DNA of 47,527 nt from Scytalidium lignicola. Taxonomy: Eukaryota > Ascomycota > Leotiomycetes. The notes under the pieces are model-generated. The model was given only the letters and a program-made list of their open reading frames with translations. It ran no database searches and had not been told where the DNA came from. Shown here in pieces: positions 11,841-23,600 of the stretch. The position numbers and the translations under genes were made by a program. The stretch's first letter is position 1, and every line of letters starts with the position of its first letter. Location: NCBI GenBank assembly GCA_002812745.2, contig NCSJ02000321.1:1-47527 (forward strand). The letters run 5' to 3'.

Positions 11841-12240
11841 TATATAACTCTTTACATTTCNTTTTTTCCATGATAACTCATACTAATAACTCTTCATCCT
11901 TTTGCATTTCTTACATCATATTGTATAAACTGTAAATGATATTGTTTATCAGAATTATTCAATAGACAATAAGATGGAGGTTTTTACTTTACATGTTCTA
12001 CTTGTTAGGTTAATGTTTAATTACATTTTATAATTGTATTTTTAACTATTAGTAAGAGTATTAGCAATATTGACTTGTATTAGGAGAAATCAATATAAAC
12101 ACTTTATGACAAACTTGATAATCTGTTAAACCATCAACTTAAGGGTGTAAACAACGTTGATTTGACCATTTAGTAGCTTTGCCTTTACTAGTATAACTGC
12201 TTAAGCTAGTTCTGTTAATAATTCTATTATAATTATCACA
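11840..12240 (-). repeat. Copy A of an AT-rich dispersed repeat
   Basis: Read on the minus strand, this segment aligns over several hundred bases with plus-strand 25690-26110. The anchor block here reads AGCTTAAGCAGTTATACTAG; the other copy has TA and A in place of the CA and G. Differences are overwhelmingly C-to-T and G-to-A, with this copy the less mutated. Two minus-strand frames are partly open, so it may come from a mobile-element gene, but I could not identify the protein. Confidence 0.6.
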
Positions 12241-12779
12241 AAGTCATTTATAATTATTATTACTTCTAAACCTTAAACAATTGTTATATAATTATACATC
12301 TTTACCTCCAGCCGTTGAACAACTATTACAGAGTTGTACATTGTCACTTCTAGTCCTTGAACTATTATAATCTCAAGTTAAAGGCTGATCAAAGTATTAA
12401 CTATTAAGTTTTATATTTGCTTTTACATTAAAGACGCCTTATTATATAAGTATGTTAACTGAAGTCTGTATATATTGTTTAGTACTTTATTGGCCAAAGG
12501 AGAAATCTATACTTTGTTATAAGGAAGGAGACTTAATATTAAAGTTGTTCTAAGAGTTATTAATTTTCTTGAAAAATCTTTTAACAAGTAACAATTCAAG
12601 ATTAAGAGATTTCCTTATATAAATACAATAATATAATTTCACACTTATGTTTATATCTCTTAATTATAATAAAGATTGTCAAACTAATGAATTAAAGTTT
12701 AATTTAACATGTTTTTTGATTTATAATAACTTATATCATATACAAGGACTATTATAACCAAGCTCTTAAGCTATTTTAA

Positions 12780-15735
12780 CGTTTGCTCAGTTGTTCTTTT
12801 ACAACCTTGATTATATTACAACTGTTCAATCAGATTATTAGCCTAAGCTAAATCAAGTTATATTATATGAGCTTTATATTATACTTATAGATTATAATCC
12901 TTTTATTCATTTATATCTGATGGTCATTGAACATATAACTATTCAACTAACAATATTCTAGTTAACTTTAAACCTTTAAATAAAGTTAATTGTGAAAAGA
13001 ACTTATTACTAAAGATAAATAAACCTCCTTAAAAGTAATAAGATCATTGTTATCATTTTAAATAAAACTAGTATATACAAGTTTAAAGATATTGTTTTAG
13101 CTAGTTATAATGATATTAGAGAAAAGTCAAATCTGACTAAGATTTTGGTAACTTATCCAGTTTACATACTATTATACTATGTATTATTCTTTTTGTACAG
13201 TGATTATAGTTAAGGTTATAATATAAAGCTCTAAGATTAGTATAAAAGCAAGCATTTAACATTGTAAAAGTAATATTAACATTGATTACATACTCGAAAA
13301 GACTAATTCTCTTCTATCTTTTACAAAGGCTATTTATTTTAATAATATATAGTTAACATTTTTATAACAATAAAGATTATAAGGCTTGATTAACATCATC
13401 TTAATTAATCGAAGATATAAGTTGATTTATACTAATATGTATAAAATACTTTATACTTAGATAATGTTAATATTATGAATATTAATCATTGTATTATATT
13501 TCCTTCTTCGTTTTTAAAGGGTAATCATTAAATATAATAACTATTTTAAGATGTAATAGCTTTAGTTTATTACTTTAGTAAACTTATCTATTTTATTATG
13601 ATAATAACAAATCTAAATTAGTTAAAGATCAAGGATAATCTCTTACTTGGCTAATTTGTTATAAATTGTCTAGATTTAATAACTTGCGTTTTTAAGGCTA
13701 AAAGGTAATAGTTGATCAATGTACTTAAAGTTAGTATTCTAAGCCTTTATAATAGTTATAACTTTACAATTGAATATCAGAAATATAACCTTCTTCATAT
13801 TCATTTCCTCTTTTATAAATTGCTTTATTCAGTTAAGTTATTATTAAATAATGTTGATAAGATGATTTATGCTAAAATCCTTGATCCAAACTATAACCTT
13901 TATAACATGTTATAAGAATTAGTGATTATACATATAGTTTATTACTTATATAATCTAGATCACCTTAATAGTCCTTATATATAATGTAAAACTCTAACAG
14001 AACTGTTATAATGCTTTAAGAGATTTCCAAAGAAGTTTACAAATGTAATAGTTATGTTTAAGGATAAATACTTAGAATATTATTATAAGAATAATAGTCA
14101 AACATTTATGTATAAATTAGATGTGTCTGGACAACTGATAATAGGAGATAATCGTTGAGTAATACCTTATAACTTATATTTATTATAAATGTTCAATTAT
14201 TATATTAATATTAAGTTGTGTAATATAGTACAAGTTATAAAGTATATTTATAAATATGTTTACAAAAGTCATAACCATTTAACATTTATTATTAAGCTTA
14301 ATTAGAATAAGATTAAGCAATATGTTCAAGCTTGTTATATAAGCCTTATGAAGGTATTTACATGTCTTATAGAATATAAGATACATTAAGAATAGCCTTT
14401 AGTAATATGTTTTCTTATACATCTTCAAAAGGAATAGTTTATATGGTTTCATGATAATATAAGGCTAGATGTTATTATAACTAAGCTTAAAACGTAGAAT
14501 TCAAAGCTTATAACCNTTTTTTAAGTATAATGCTTAATATAAAGATAATTGTCAATAGTTATATCAAGAGTTTCTAAAGTATTATATATAAGATGCAAAG
14601 AATCAATGTTGGTAACTCTGAAAACAAAAGCACTTTATTAGTCGAATATATTATTATAACTTAACACATGGAAAGAGATTTTATCTATAGTTATTACTTA
14701 CTTGTATACAAGGGTTATAATTGTTTAAGGAATTGTATACAGTTAATAGCATTTAGTACTTAACATATTATACTATATATGTTGTTTAAGGATTGGTTGA
14801 GAACAACTAAGAATGGTTTTGATACTTTGAGGAAATAATCTAATTCAATTTAACTAATTGTTTATAGATTGTATTCTTTATTAACTTATACTCTTAATTG
14901 ATAAGTAACTTTATAACTTTGTAAAATTAATTCAAGTCTTACTTATATGATGATTTATGTTANTTTTTTAAGCTTTCTTTAGAATATAAGTTTCCCTTTA
15001 ACATTACAAGATCTAGAGTATAATTACAACTTGTACATATTCAACAAGAAGCTTTAAGATATGCAATTAACAGTTGTTGACTTTAGTTTGCTTATGTTTT
15101 CCTTTGATTAGTTTGTTATCCATGATTGAATTATACTAGAATATAACATTGTAAAAGAAGTTGTTATTACCTTAATAATATAAGCTTAACTAAATCAAAG
15201 ATTAGTATAAGTACTTTAATATGATCATTATAACTATCAAGAATAAGTTATAAAATGTTTATTTTTACTTGTAAAGGTTAAGGGAGAGTAAAAAGACTTT
15301 TCTTTACAAAACCTTATGTTATTACTTTTATAAATTGAAGAAGTATATGTTTTGTATAACTTCTACAAGTATTATAATACTTTTATTATTAGTTAGTTGT
15401 ACAGTACATTTACAATTCTAAATCTTAATTGAGTTAAATGAAAGCTTTATTAGCTTAATCTTAAAAAAGAACAAGTTAGCAATTATACTTTAGTATATTG
15501 ATTTAATTATATAAGATGAAGTCTTTATGTAATACAAGTATTGTTTCAAGGTTGTTTACTAGTTATTCTATGATTTACAGTTTGTTAAGGATCAGGATCT
15601 TCTGTTCAGTAAAGTTCTTATTATCTTAGGCGGTGATTTTGCTCAAATCTTGCTTGTAATAATAAGTAGTACTCAAGTGGACATTGTGTGTACTTGTTTA
15701 TAACATTCCTTTATATAGCCACAGTTATAGAAACT
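12780..15735 (+). pseudogene. Helitron Rep-helicase relic, 3'-truncated
   Basis: Conceptual plus-strand translation gives successive blocks typical of Helitron RepHel proteins. At 12780-13240 is the Helitron-like N-terminal domain (FAQLFFYNLDY; YYVLFFLY followed by a GYN block). At about 13290-13430 is RKD-FSSIFYKGYLF; at about 13480-13560 IIFPSSF. The HUH nuclease motif (HIH, 13796-13804) sits in FTIEYQKYNLLHIHF, and the Tyr-containing KYIYKYVYK block is at 14240-14272. A PIF1-type helicase follows, with Walker B-like GGDFAQIL near 15628-15652. Stops are nearly all TAA/TAG/TGA at Gln and Trp positions. Helitrons replicate by rolling circle (family knowledge). The helicase stops being readable at about 15735, immediately before the element at 15743; later helicase motifs and the Helitron 3' hairpin are not visible. 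Confidence 0.88.
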
Positions 15736-15861
15736 ATACTTAGACTGGCCGATCGGTCCAGACCGGACCAGACCGTGGGTTTTGTGGGGACCGTTTTGAG
15801 ACCGTGGTCCGTATGGTCTGGACTGTACAGACCACAGTCCAAAGCCAAAATTTTGAGACCA

Positions 15862-15947
15862 GACCGTACGGTCTACAGTCTGAGGCTAAAANTTTTGAGA
15901 CCAGACCGTGAGACTACGGTCTGGTCTGACAACAAATGTAGGGACCG
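15862..15947 (+). repeat. Direct repeat, first copy, in the palindromic element
   Basis: Begins GACCGTACGGTCTAC, passes through TTTTGAGACCAGACCGTGAG and ends at GGGACCG. It matches 16098-16182 with about eight differences, mostly transitions, and is itself rich in internal inverted repeats. Confidence 0.75.
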
Positions 15948-16097
15948 AATATTAGCGTCAGACCGTACAGTCTAGTCTTCACAATCTGGTCCAATCAGAC
16001 TATACGGTCTGACACTAATATTCCTTAATCAGGTAAAGCTTATTTCCAATTTAGGTTATATTACCGTTATGGTCTAGCGTTACGGTCTCACAGTCCA

Positions 16098-16182
16098 GAC
16101 CATACGGTCTACGGTCTGAGATTAAAATTTTGAGACCAGACCATAAGACTACGGTCTGGTCTGACAACAAAAGTGGGGACCG
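16098..16182 (+). repeat. Direct repeat, second copy, in the palindromic element
   Basis: Begins GACCATACGGTCTAC and ends GGGGACCG. The transitions relative to the first copy (for example GACCGTACGG to GACCATACGG) show only mild RIP-like change. Confidence 0.75.
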
Positions 16183-16279
16183 TTTCACGGTTCAGTCTCA
16201 AAACCTTGAGACCGAACCGTGTGGCTTACGGTCTCGTCCGGACGGGACCACGGTCCAATGCAACGGTCCGGCCAGTCTA

Positions 16280-16444
16280 AATCTCTTAGACCTCTCAAGT
16301 CCCATAAGTCCATGAACCCCTTAGACCCTCTAAGTCCTCTAGGTCCTAATCATGTTATATGATTGCTAAGTTCTTTATATATACTCCATTGTGTATCAAG
16401 CCTCAGGCCTACACCAATCAGTTTATTAGGTTAAATCCATAACA
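16280..16444 (-). repeat. Reversed LTR fragment related to the chromovirus LTR
   Basis: Read on the minus strand from 16444, this segment (TGTTATGGATTTAACC, later GGTGTAGGCCTGAGGC and TATATAAAGAACTTAGC) aligns with the first roughly 170 bases of the LTR at 636-987. It is less mutated than either of the other two copies, with several C and G positions that are T or A at 636-806. The rest of the LTR is absent; the palindromic element begins there. Confidence 0.75.
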
Positions 16445-18180
16445 GAGTATTATATATATATAATTAATATATTACTCTTAACAATAACTTTTACTTGTTA
16501 GAAAGTTTATATAATAGTATATATATAGTAATTACAACTTTATACAATTATTTTATTAAAGTATAATTGTTAAAAAGTAAATAAGATAATTAAATTTATA
16601 CAATTCCTTAAATTAAATTATTATTAAACAAGAATAACTTACCTTTTATACTTACTTACAAATAGTTCNTTTTTTAAATATATTTTATTATAATTATAAA
16701 TAAGTCTTAAAGTTAATTATTTGATAAAGTTAACCTTAATTTACAACTTTNTTGTTTTTNATATATAATTAGTTTTATATAACAATCTTTTAAACTACTT
16801 TTATAAGAAGTTTATTCATTTTTTTNGCTAGAAAAANTCTATTATAATTATTAATGTAATATATCTTAAAATACTAAACAATCTTATAGTTTAATATTTA
16901 TATATATTATAATTTAGAATGTTTTAGAAGTATAAAAGAAAGAGAGAAAAAGAAAATTAATTTTATAGTATATTTTAATTAGAACTTTATATAAGATTTT
17001 CACTTCTTCTCTTCATTATTAACTATAGTTAGTATAGTTAATTTTATTTAAAGTTAAACTTGATAATACTTTTACTTAGATTTAAACATCTTTATAACTT
17101 TTAAGATATAATCTTAGAATATCTTTGTAAGGTTATATAACTTTTTNAATTAAAAAAGAAACAATAAAAGTAAAAGTAAGAATAAAAGTAAAAGCAAGAA
17201 TAATAAAGTTAGCTTTTAAATAGTTAGTTATAGTTTATACAACTTAAAGAAGAGATTATTTATTATTACTAGGTTAAAATGAATTAATTAGTCTAATTAA
17301 GACTAGTATAACATAATAAGGACTATTAAAGTTAAAAGTAAGAGTAAGAGTAAAAGTAAGAGTAAAAGTATTAAAAAANGCTATTAAAGTTATTAATTAG
17401 AGTTATGCTTAAAATAATAAAAATTAAAACTTATACTATAATTTAAGTAGTTTAAAGATTATTATATATTATTTGATTAACTTTTTNACAATTTGTAAAT
17501 AAGTAGAATATATTACTTATAATGTTTAATATTATATTAAAAGTTAGAAAAGTTATAATAGTAATTATAATAATTATTACTAAATAGACTAGGAATTATT
17601 ATATAAGCTGTTTATAAATTGTAGCTTAATTAACAATAACAATATATAATTGCTTTAACATTCTTAATTCCTTAAATTTAACTTATAAAAGCCTTATTGT
17701 TCTGGATATAACTTTTATTAAAAGTATAATTAGCATACAAAACAAGAACATGTATAATTAGTATTAAAGTTAGTTGTTAAATAAAAATAGTATTATAAAG
17801 TATAATACTTGAAATAATAATAAAGTTAAATATGATAATAGTAATAGTGATAATAATTATAAGTATTAAAAAAAAGAAAATTTAAAAAANTAGTTTAAAG
17901 GTAGTAATATATAACTTTACAGTTAATAATAATTTAATTTCATTATCTTTATTCACATATTAACACATTAATAAACTTATAACTTACAATTCTATTCAGA
18001 GTTAATTCTTTGTATTATAATAATACTAAAAATAATTATAATTATATTATTAAAAAAGAATTGAGGTTATCGTTCCTTTTATCATACTAAAACTAAAATA
18101 ACTTCTTTTACAGTTTGTTACAGTCAAATCCATTGTTATATCACTATTTTAAAACTATACAAAGGAGGTGGTTAAAAGAA
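16445..18180. other. AT-rich DNA with short purine microsatellites
   Basis: No gene recognised. Two low-complexity stretches made of AGTAAA/AGTAAG units lie at about 17159-17205 and 17334-17371. The remainder is RIP-like AT-rich DNA with stops in every frame. Confidence 0.5.
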
Positions 18181-18220
18181 AGGGAAGCTGATTATGTAAT
18201 GAGATGTCACGTGCACTAAA

Positions 18221-18290
18221 GGGGTGCTTCGCACCCCCCACCTACGAGCGGAGCGAGTAACAAGCTTTGCTTGTAATAAGACACTTTGCT
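18221..18290. repeat. Cluster of GC-rich mini-hairpins
   Basis: Three short perfect stem-loops follow one another: GGGGTGC-TTC-GCACCCC (18221-18237), CAAGC-TTT-GCTTG (18261-18273) and TGCT-CA-AGCA (about 18287-18296), with a GAGCGGAGCGAG stretch between the first two. Such strings of GC-rich hairpins in AT-rich DNA resemble the mobile GC clusters of organelle genomes. This may therefore be an organelle-derived insertion or a tiny MITE; neither is proved. Confidence 0.5.
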
Positions 18291-18418
18291 CAAGCATTTA
18301 TATACCCTATCAATTAGTGTAGGATATTCTATTAACTATAAGTTATCCGTGTCTAAGTTTAACTAATTTAATAGCTGTCTAAGAAATAATGATTACAAAC
18401 TAAATTCACGGACTATCA

Positions 18419-19717
18419 TTATAGATCGAAATTGCCTTCCTTGTCAATACCTGTGCTTTTCTCCATTCCAACTGCAACTCTCGCTATCTCGACATCAACG
18501 TCCTCTCCATCATAAACATGGGACTCCGTAGGGCCAAACGTGCCAAAGTAGTCTAAGTCATCTACAGCACCGAGCCCTTGGACCGGGGATAACTTATGTA
18601 AAGCCCAGTATGTCAACATCGTTAATGACAAACCCAGCGGATACGAAATATCGTAAAGCTCAGACCAGCCTTTCGTTTGTTGAGATGAGCCATGCTGCAC
18701 GAATTCTGCAAAACCGGGCAAGGTGATCCAAACACCCACAGCCCATGCGATAGCCGCTCGCCAGTTCATACCTTTCCAATTCCAATATATACTCTTGGAA
18801 CTGTGCTCGTAGAGATCTGTCAATTTGATAGCTCGGTTACGAAGGATGAAGTAATCGGCGAACATAACACCTGTCATAGGTCCAAGGAAGACACCATACC
18901 CGCCCAAGACAGTCAGAAACTTGCTGGCACCATTGAGAAGTTGCCAAGGTTGGACGATGAAGGCGAGAGCGGACATAAGTAGCATTCCGCGACGGATATT
19001 GAAGAACCGAGGGAACAGGGAAGAAAGATCGATACCCGCCGAAACGCCATTATTAGCAACGACCATACCAAATTGCGCAATTAAGAAGGAGAGGATCCCA
19101 AACGCCACTGCAGCACGAGAACGATGTGAATTGTTGTAATGAGTTTGAAGGGCGCTTAACAGATCATAAGGCGCCCAGGGGAGAGTGCCTTCCTGTTCAG
19201 GGAAAAGCTGCGCAGCGCACGACGTGCAGATGATACCGATCAATGCAACGACAATGGTCCCCATAGGTACCATAATCAGCTGTGCAAGTATCTGATCCTT
19301 TGGTTTGCGTGCGTAACGTGTATAGTCAGACTGCACAAATATGTGCACGCTGATAGAACTGATATTGGTGCAGATTCTAAGGACCATCATCTAGCCTAAA
19401 TGACTCCCCTTTGCCTGCGTAACACCAGCTACAGCGCTAACATCGTGAACGAGATTGCCAGCACCCTTGGCCGTGGCCATGAACCAGATAAAGGAGACAA
19501 AAATAGTGGGGATAACACACAAACACGAGATAAGGAAGGGGACTTTGTATTTCTCAGGCTTGATCCAGACGAAAGGAAGATACAAGATTGTAAAGATAAT
19601 GAAGGAGGCAAAGTCTCCTGTTGTCATGGTACCATTTGCCAAAGGTTTGTTCACACGAGCGAAAGATGGCCATATCGCTATTAGTAAGACCTTGACACAC
19701 TGTCCACCCCAGTATAC
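18419..19717 (-). pseudogene. NCS1-family nucleobase/allantoin permease, 5'-truncated and with a stop
   Basis: About 433 codons of an NCS1 (uracil/uridine/allantoin/purine permease, Fur-type) transporter, which normally has about 500-600 residues and 12 membrane segments. Readable from 19717: YWGGQCVKVLLIAIWPSF, then after a membrane segment a stop (TAG, 19391-19393) where the family has Trp (SHLGW), then VQSDYTRYARKP, ANNGVSAGIDLSSLF, QPWQLLNG and GGYGVFLGPMTGVMFADYF, and an acidic C tail ending at 18419. The readable part starts at a likely exon boundary (CAG|GTATAC), but beyond about 19,725 the sequence is AT-rich debris, so the N-terminal exons are lost. Would act in the plasma membrane importing nucleobase-type compounds. 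TGG-to-TAG is a G-to-A change typical of RIP leakage. Confidence 0.88.
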
Positions 19718-19724
19718 CTGCGTT

Positions 19725-20240
19725 GAAAGTTATAATACTTTGTTTTCTTAAGTTTTTAACTATTAATAATGTAAGTTATAATATCCAAAGTTCTATAAGT
19801 AAGAATATTTTGTCTATAAAGTTGTTTTATTGCTAAGTATTAGCTAACCTCCTTCATTACTTTGTCTAACAAAAGGTAATAATATACAATATTCAAATTT
19901 GATTTTGTATTTAATAAGGTTGTTTTTGTTGCTTATTTCCTTTTAAGTTAGAGAGAAACTTTTGTTTTTAACTGTCTTAAAAGGTATTTGTCTTCTTATT
20001 AAGTAATTATTACTCTCTTATTTAATAGCATAATATTTATATTAAATGTTTAAAAGCAATTACTAGTATAATAGCTTAATTTCTTACATTAATAACATTA
20101 AACCTCAGAAAGTAATAGTCTAACAACTCCTCTTCTTTTTACTGTTAATTAGTTGTTAAAAAGGATAATATTAACAATCATTACTTTTTATGCTAAAGGA
20201 GTTTAGTTTACTTAAGACATACTTAAAATCTTATTTATCT
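19725..20240. other. AT-rich DNA between permease pseudogene and Gag relic
   Basis: No gene recognised. The junction between readable permease sequence and AT-rich sequence falls at about 19,720-19,735 without a visible element end, so I cannot tell whether insertion or deletion removed the 5' exons. Confidence 0.4.
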
Positions 20241-20615
20241 AACTTATTTGTCCATCTTAGTTTCTTAATTGATTAGTTATAATTATACTTCTTGTTATAA
20301 TACCTCTTCCTTAAGTTATAATCAATGTTTTAGCCTTTCATACTGCATTAATCAACTTTGTCTTAATAATTAATATACCTTAAGATATAATTTACTTTCT
20401 TAACTCTAGTTAAAGTTTGTCCAAGAGATTATACACTTAATACCCCTTAGGTAAATACTTTAGTAATTCTAACTTGATATTCTCATAATTGTTTAAGAAA
20501 GAATTAAATTTCTAATCTAGTCTTTGTTCAAGGTAATATAGTTTTATAACAACTTCAAAGATATAAGTAAAGTTATTTAAGATATTACTCTTTAAGAATT
20601 CTTCTATTTCATCTT
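20240..20615 (-). pseudogene. Retrotransposon Gag-like relic
   Basis: Minus-strand reading from about 20615 gives a continuous frame with only a few TAA stops. It resembles fungal retrotransposon Gag: a helical part ending in SFLNNYENIKLELLKYLPKG, then YQVYNLLDKL, a LRKQIILQG segment and a basic region. LPxxY...LLDKL...LR is typical of Gag capsid domains (family knowledge). Further minus-strand fragments upstream (to about 21,480) may belong to the same element. The Pol part would lie at lower coordinates but is absent. This Gag is not obviously the same family as the element at 636-7804. Confidence 0.6.
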
Positions 20616-23600
20616 AATAAATGTAGTTATAACAATTTTGCTAAGTATTTATAACATAAGTAATCTAGTGTCTTTTGATAATACCTTCTAGTATATTACC
20701 AGTGTATATAACTCTTTGAAGTTTAATGCTCAATTCCTAGATTATAACAAATTAAGAGTATAATTTAAAGAGGAAAGTATAGAGTTTATTCTAATTAGTC
20801 TTTTTGTATTTCAAGGTAAGAAATTATAATTTCCCCTAAATCTCATTGTTAAGTTGTTAATAAAGTTCAGTATAATAATTTGTCTTAATAACTAGTGTAT
20901 TTTATACAAAATTATAAATAAGAGCTTTTTTCTTTTTTAAGAGTTTATAAGTAAGTTCTTTTCTTTTCAAGATAATCTTATTGTTACTTAACTATGATTT
21001 TCCTGTTTAACTCTTCTTCTGACAATAAAGCAAAACTCCTTGAAATAAATGTTAGAGAAGAAGGTAAAAGTAGATCAAACAACAATAACTCCTCTTGTTA
21101 TAGTATTGTTAAGCTAGTAGAGAGGAACTGCAACTCTTCTACTTCTCCTTATTATGAAGTTTAAGTTTGATAGGTCTTAACCATCTTAATTCTCAACAGT
21201 CTACATACTCTTTGTTAAGAGAAAAAGATTAATATATCAAGGGTATCTGTACATAAAGTAAAGAAAGACTAGGAGGTTAAAATATAATAAGAGACTAACA
21301 ATGAGATAGTAGTTGGTTAAGTGTAGATTTACTTTAAAACTTGATACTCTTCTAAAAATTATAAGATTAATCTTTAACTCTTGTCAAAGAGAAAAGGAAA
21401 ACCTTTTCTTTATAGACAGGAGTTAGTAGTTAAGGAGTGGTTAGGACTTAGACTTTTGTTCTTCTTCCTTTTATGTGATTAGCTTATTAAAGACCTAACA
21501 TTATATTATATTATAGATTTTAATATTAAAATAATAGTTGAACTTTTATAACAAGTATAAATTATAAAATACTATTTAACGATTATTACTTATAATTAGT
21601 TATTTAAATACATTTAACTTATGAACAAACCTTTAATTATTATTTTTACAATAATATTTAAGATATTCATTTTCAGAAAGGATAATAATGTTTGTAAACC
21701 TTTTTAAAAACCTTTTCAAGTATTATAATAATTTTACTAGTATTATACATTTTATACAAAGACTGTTAAGGTAATTTAAACTATATAAGTGATAAATTAT
21801 ATTTGTGAGTACTAATTCATGTAAAATGCTATAAGAATTACAATTTAGATTAAGGATTTTAGTGTAGATTACTTTATTAATAGCATTTTACAAAAGCTTA
21901 ATTAAATTGTACAATTTATAAAAGAGGAAATAGATATAAAGAAGGTTACATTTCTAATATTCAACTATATAATTATAGTTATTATACAAGCTTAATATAC
22001 TATTCTTTAAGTCTTTAACTAATTTACGCTTTTTACCTTTAAAGACTTAAACTATTAAATCAGAATAATTTATAATAAACTGACTAAGCAAGAAACTATT
22101 CTAAATTTTAAGATAATTTGAATTTGCTGTTATAATAATAAAATAAGTTAACTTGTTAAAGTAACAAATTAAAATTATTATATTCTAAAACAACTATTGT
22201 ATATAATGATCATTCTTAAAGAATATAAAAGGAAGTATAATATAACAACTTATATTTATAATATTTATATTACTTGTATGTTATAAGGTTTTTAAGATGA
22301 AAGATAATAGATTACAAGTATGCAAAGGTATAATTAACTATTAAGTTATAAATGCTCAAAATACAAAGAACGAGCTAGAAGCGAGAAGTGACCATTAGCA
22401 TTAATGTTATACTAAATCCTTATAATATACTCCTCTGATTAAAAGATCGACTTTTACGTCAATTCTAGCCTTAAAGATATACTTTAGTTTTATAATCCTG
22501 TATAATTATTTGTTATTACACTTGCAATTCTCTTATGTAATGTTATATTCCTAGCTTAGTTTTATGCTTTTATTCTTGTATAACAGGTTTTGCTTTCGAA
22601 TTCTTGAACAAGTTCTTGTATATTATTAAGTTGTTTTTTNATAAAGTTATTAATTATATTCTAGACTATATTTGAGTTATTAAACTAAGTATTTAACATG
22701 TTTTATAAGTATAACTTTTTTTTGTTATAATACATTTAACTTTGTAAAATTAATTATCTTCTATATTTCCTTTTATATAAACAAGTCTTACGTATGTAAA
22801 TTAAACTTGATTATATAAGTCAGGTTTAGATAAACAATATTCAAGTTGTTATAAAGTAAATACTAGATGTATTCTTTAATGTTAAGGAATAGTTATTCAA
22901 TATACTTGAACTTTTACTTTTGCTAAGATTATAAAAGGACTTACTTGTTATTAAGCTACTTTGTATAAAATTATTGATAATATATTATATCTTTTATATA
23001 AGTTAATATAAACTTTGTTATTTACTTAAAATAATATAAGCTTATATTAAGTGTTATAATTTTTCTTTTATGTAATTATAACTTTTACGATTACATTTAC
23101 TACTTTTATTCTTATAAGTAAAGTATTAATAATTGATTATATAACAAAATCTTAAAGTAAATGTAAAGTATTGTTTAAAGTAAATTTGTAAATGATGTTA
23201 AATGAGTAAAAGAACTTCTTTTTATCTTTCTAAGTTGTTGAGAAAACTAATATAATAATATAATATAAGTTTAATATTCTAGTTTGTATATTCTAACTGT
23301 TTATTTATTTGTAAATAATAAGATGTACTAAAGAGTAGTTAAGTGTTTAAATGTTTAAATATTACTTTTTAAAGGTTAATAGTAAATTTAAGATTTCTGT
23401 TTAATATAATAATCTTTAGGATTCCTTAGTCTAAATCGAGTAATTATATTATAAAAGTATTTACTTATTCTTTTGCGGACTAATCTGTTCTACTAGTAAT
23501 CAATATAATCTTCTTTGAATATTTACATGTTATTAATGTAATAATGTTGCTTTCTTTAAATTCTGGTAGTCTTAGAATAAAATTTATTATAATAGTATAG

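Larger units (their letters stand above)
15743..16277. mobile_element. Palindrome-rich, GC-richer MITE-like element flanked by TA
   Basis: A 535-bp island packed with alternating GGTCT(G) and (C)AGACC motifs and GACCGT/ACGGTC palindromes. Its ends are inverted repeats, GACTGGCCG at the left and its complement at the right, each directly flanked by TA, as expected for a non-autonomous TA-targeting element. It contains a direct repeat of about 86 bp (15862-15947 and 16098-16182, about 90% similar by eye). It retains many CpG sites, unlike its surroundings, and has no convincing protein. It abuts the Helitron relic on the left and a reversed LTR fragment on the right. A non-LTR or LTR-derived origin cannot be excluded. 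Confidence 0.6.

Noticed and set aside
17159..17371. Repeated AGTAAA/AGTAAG units considered as a CRISPR-like or telomere-like array
   Set aside because: Units are short and irregular with no spacers; simple low-complexity sequence.
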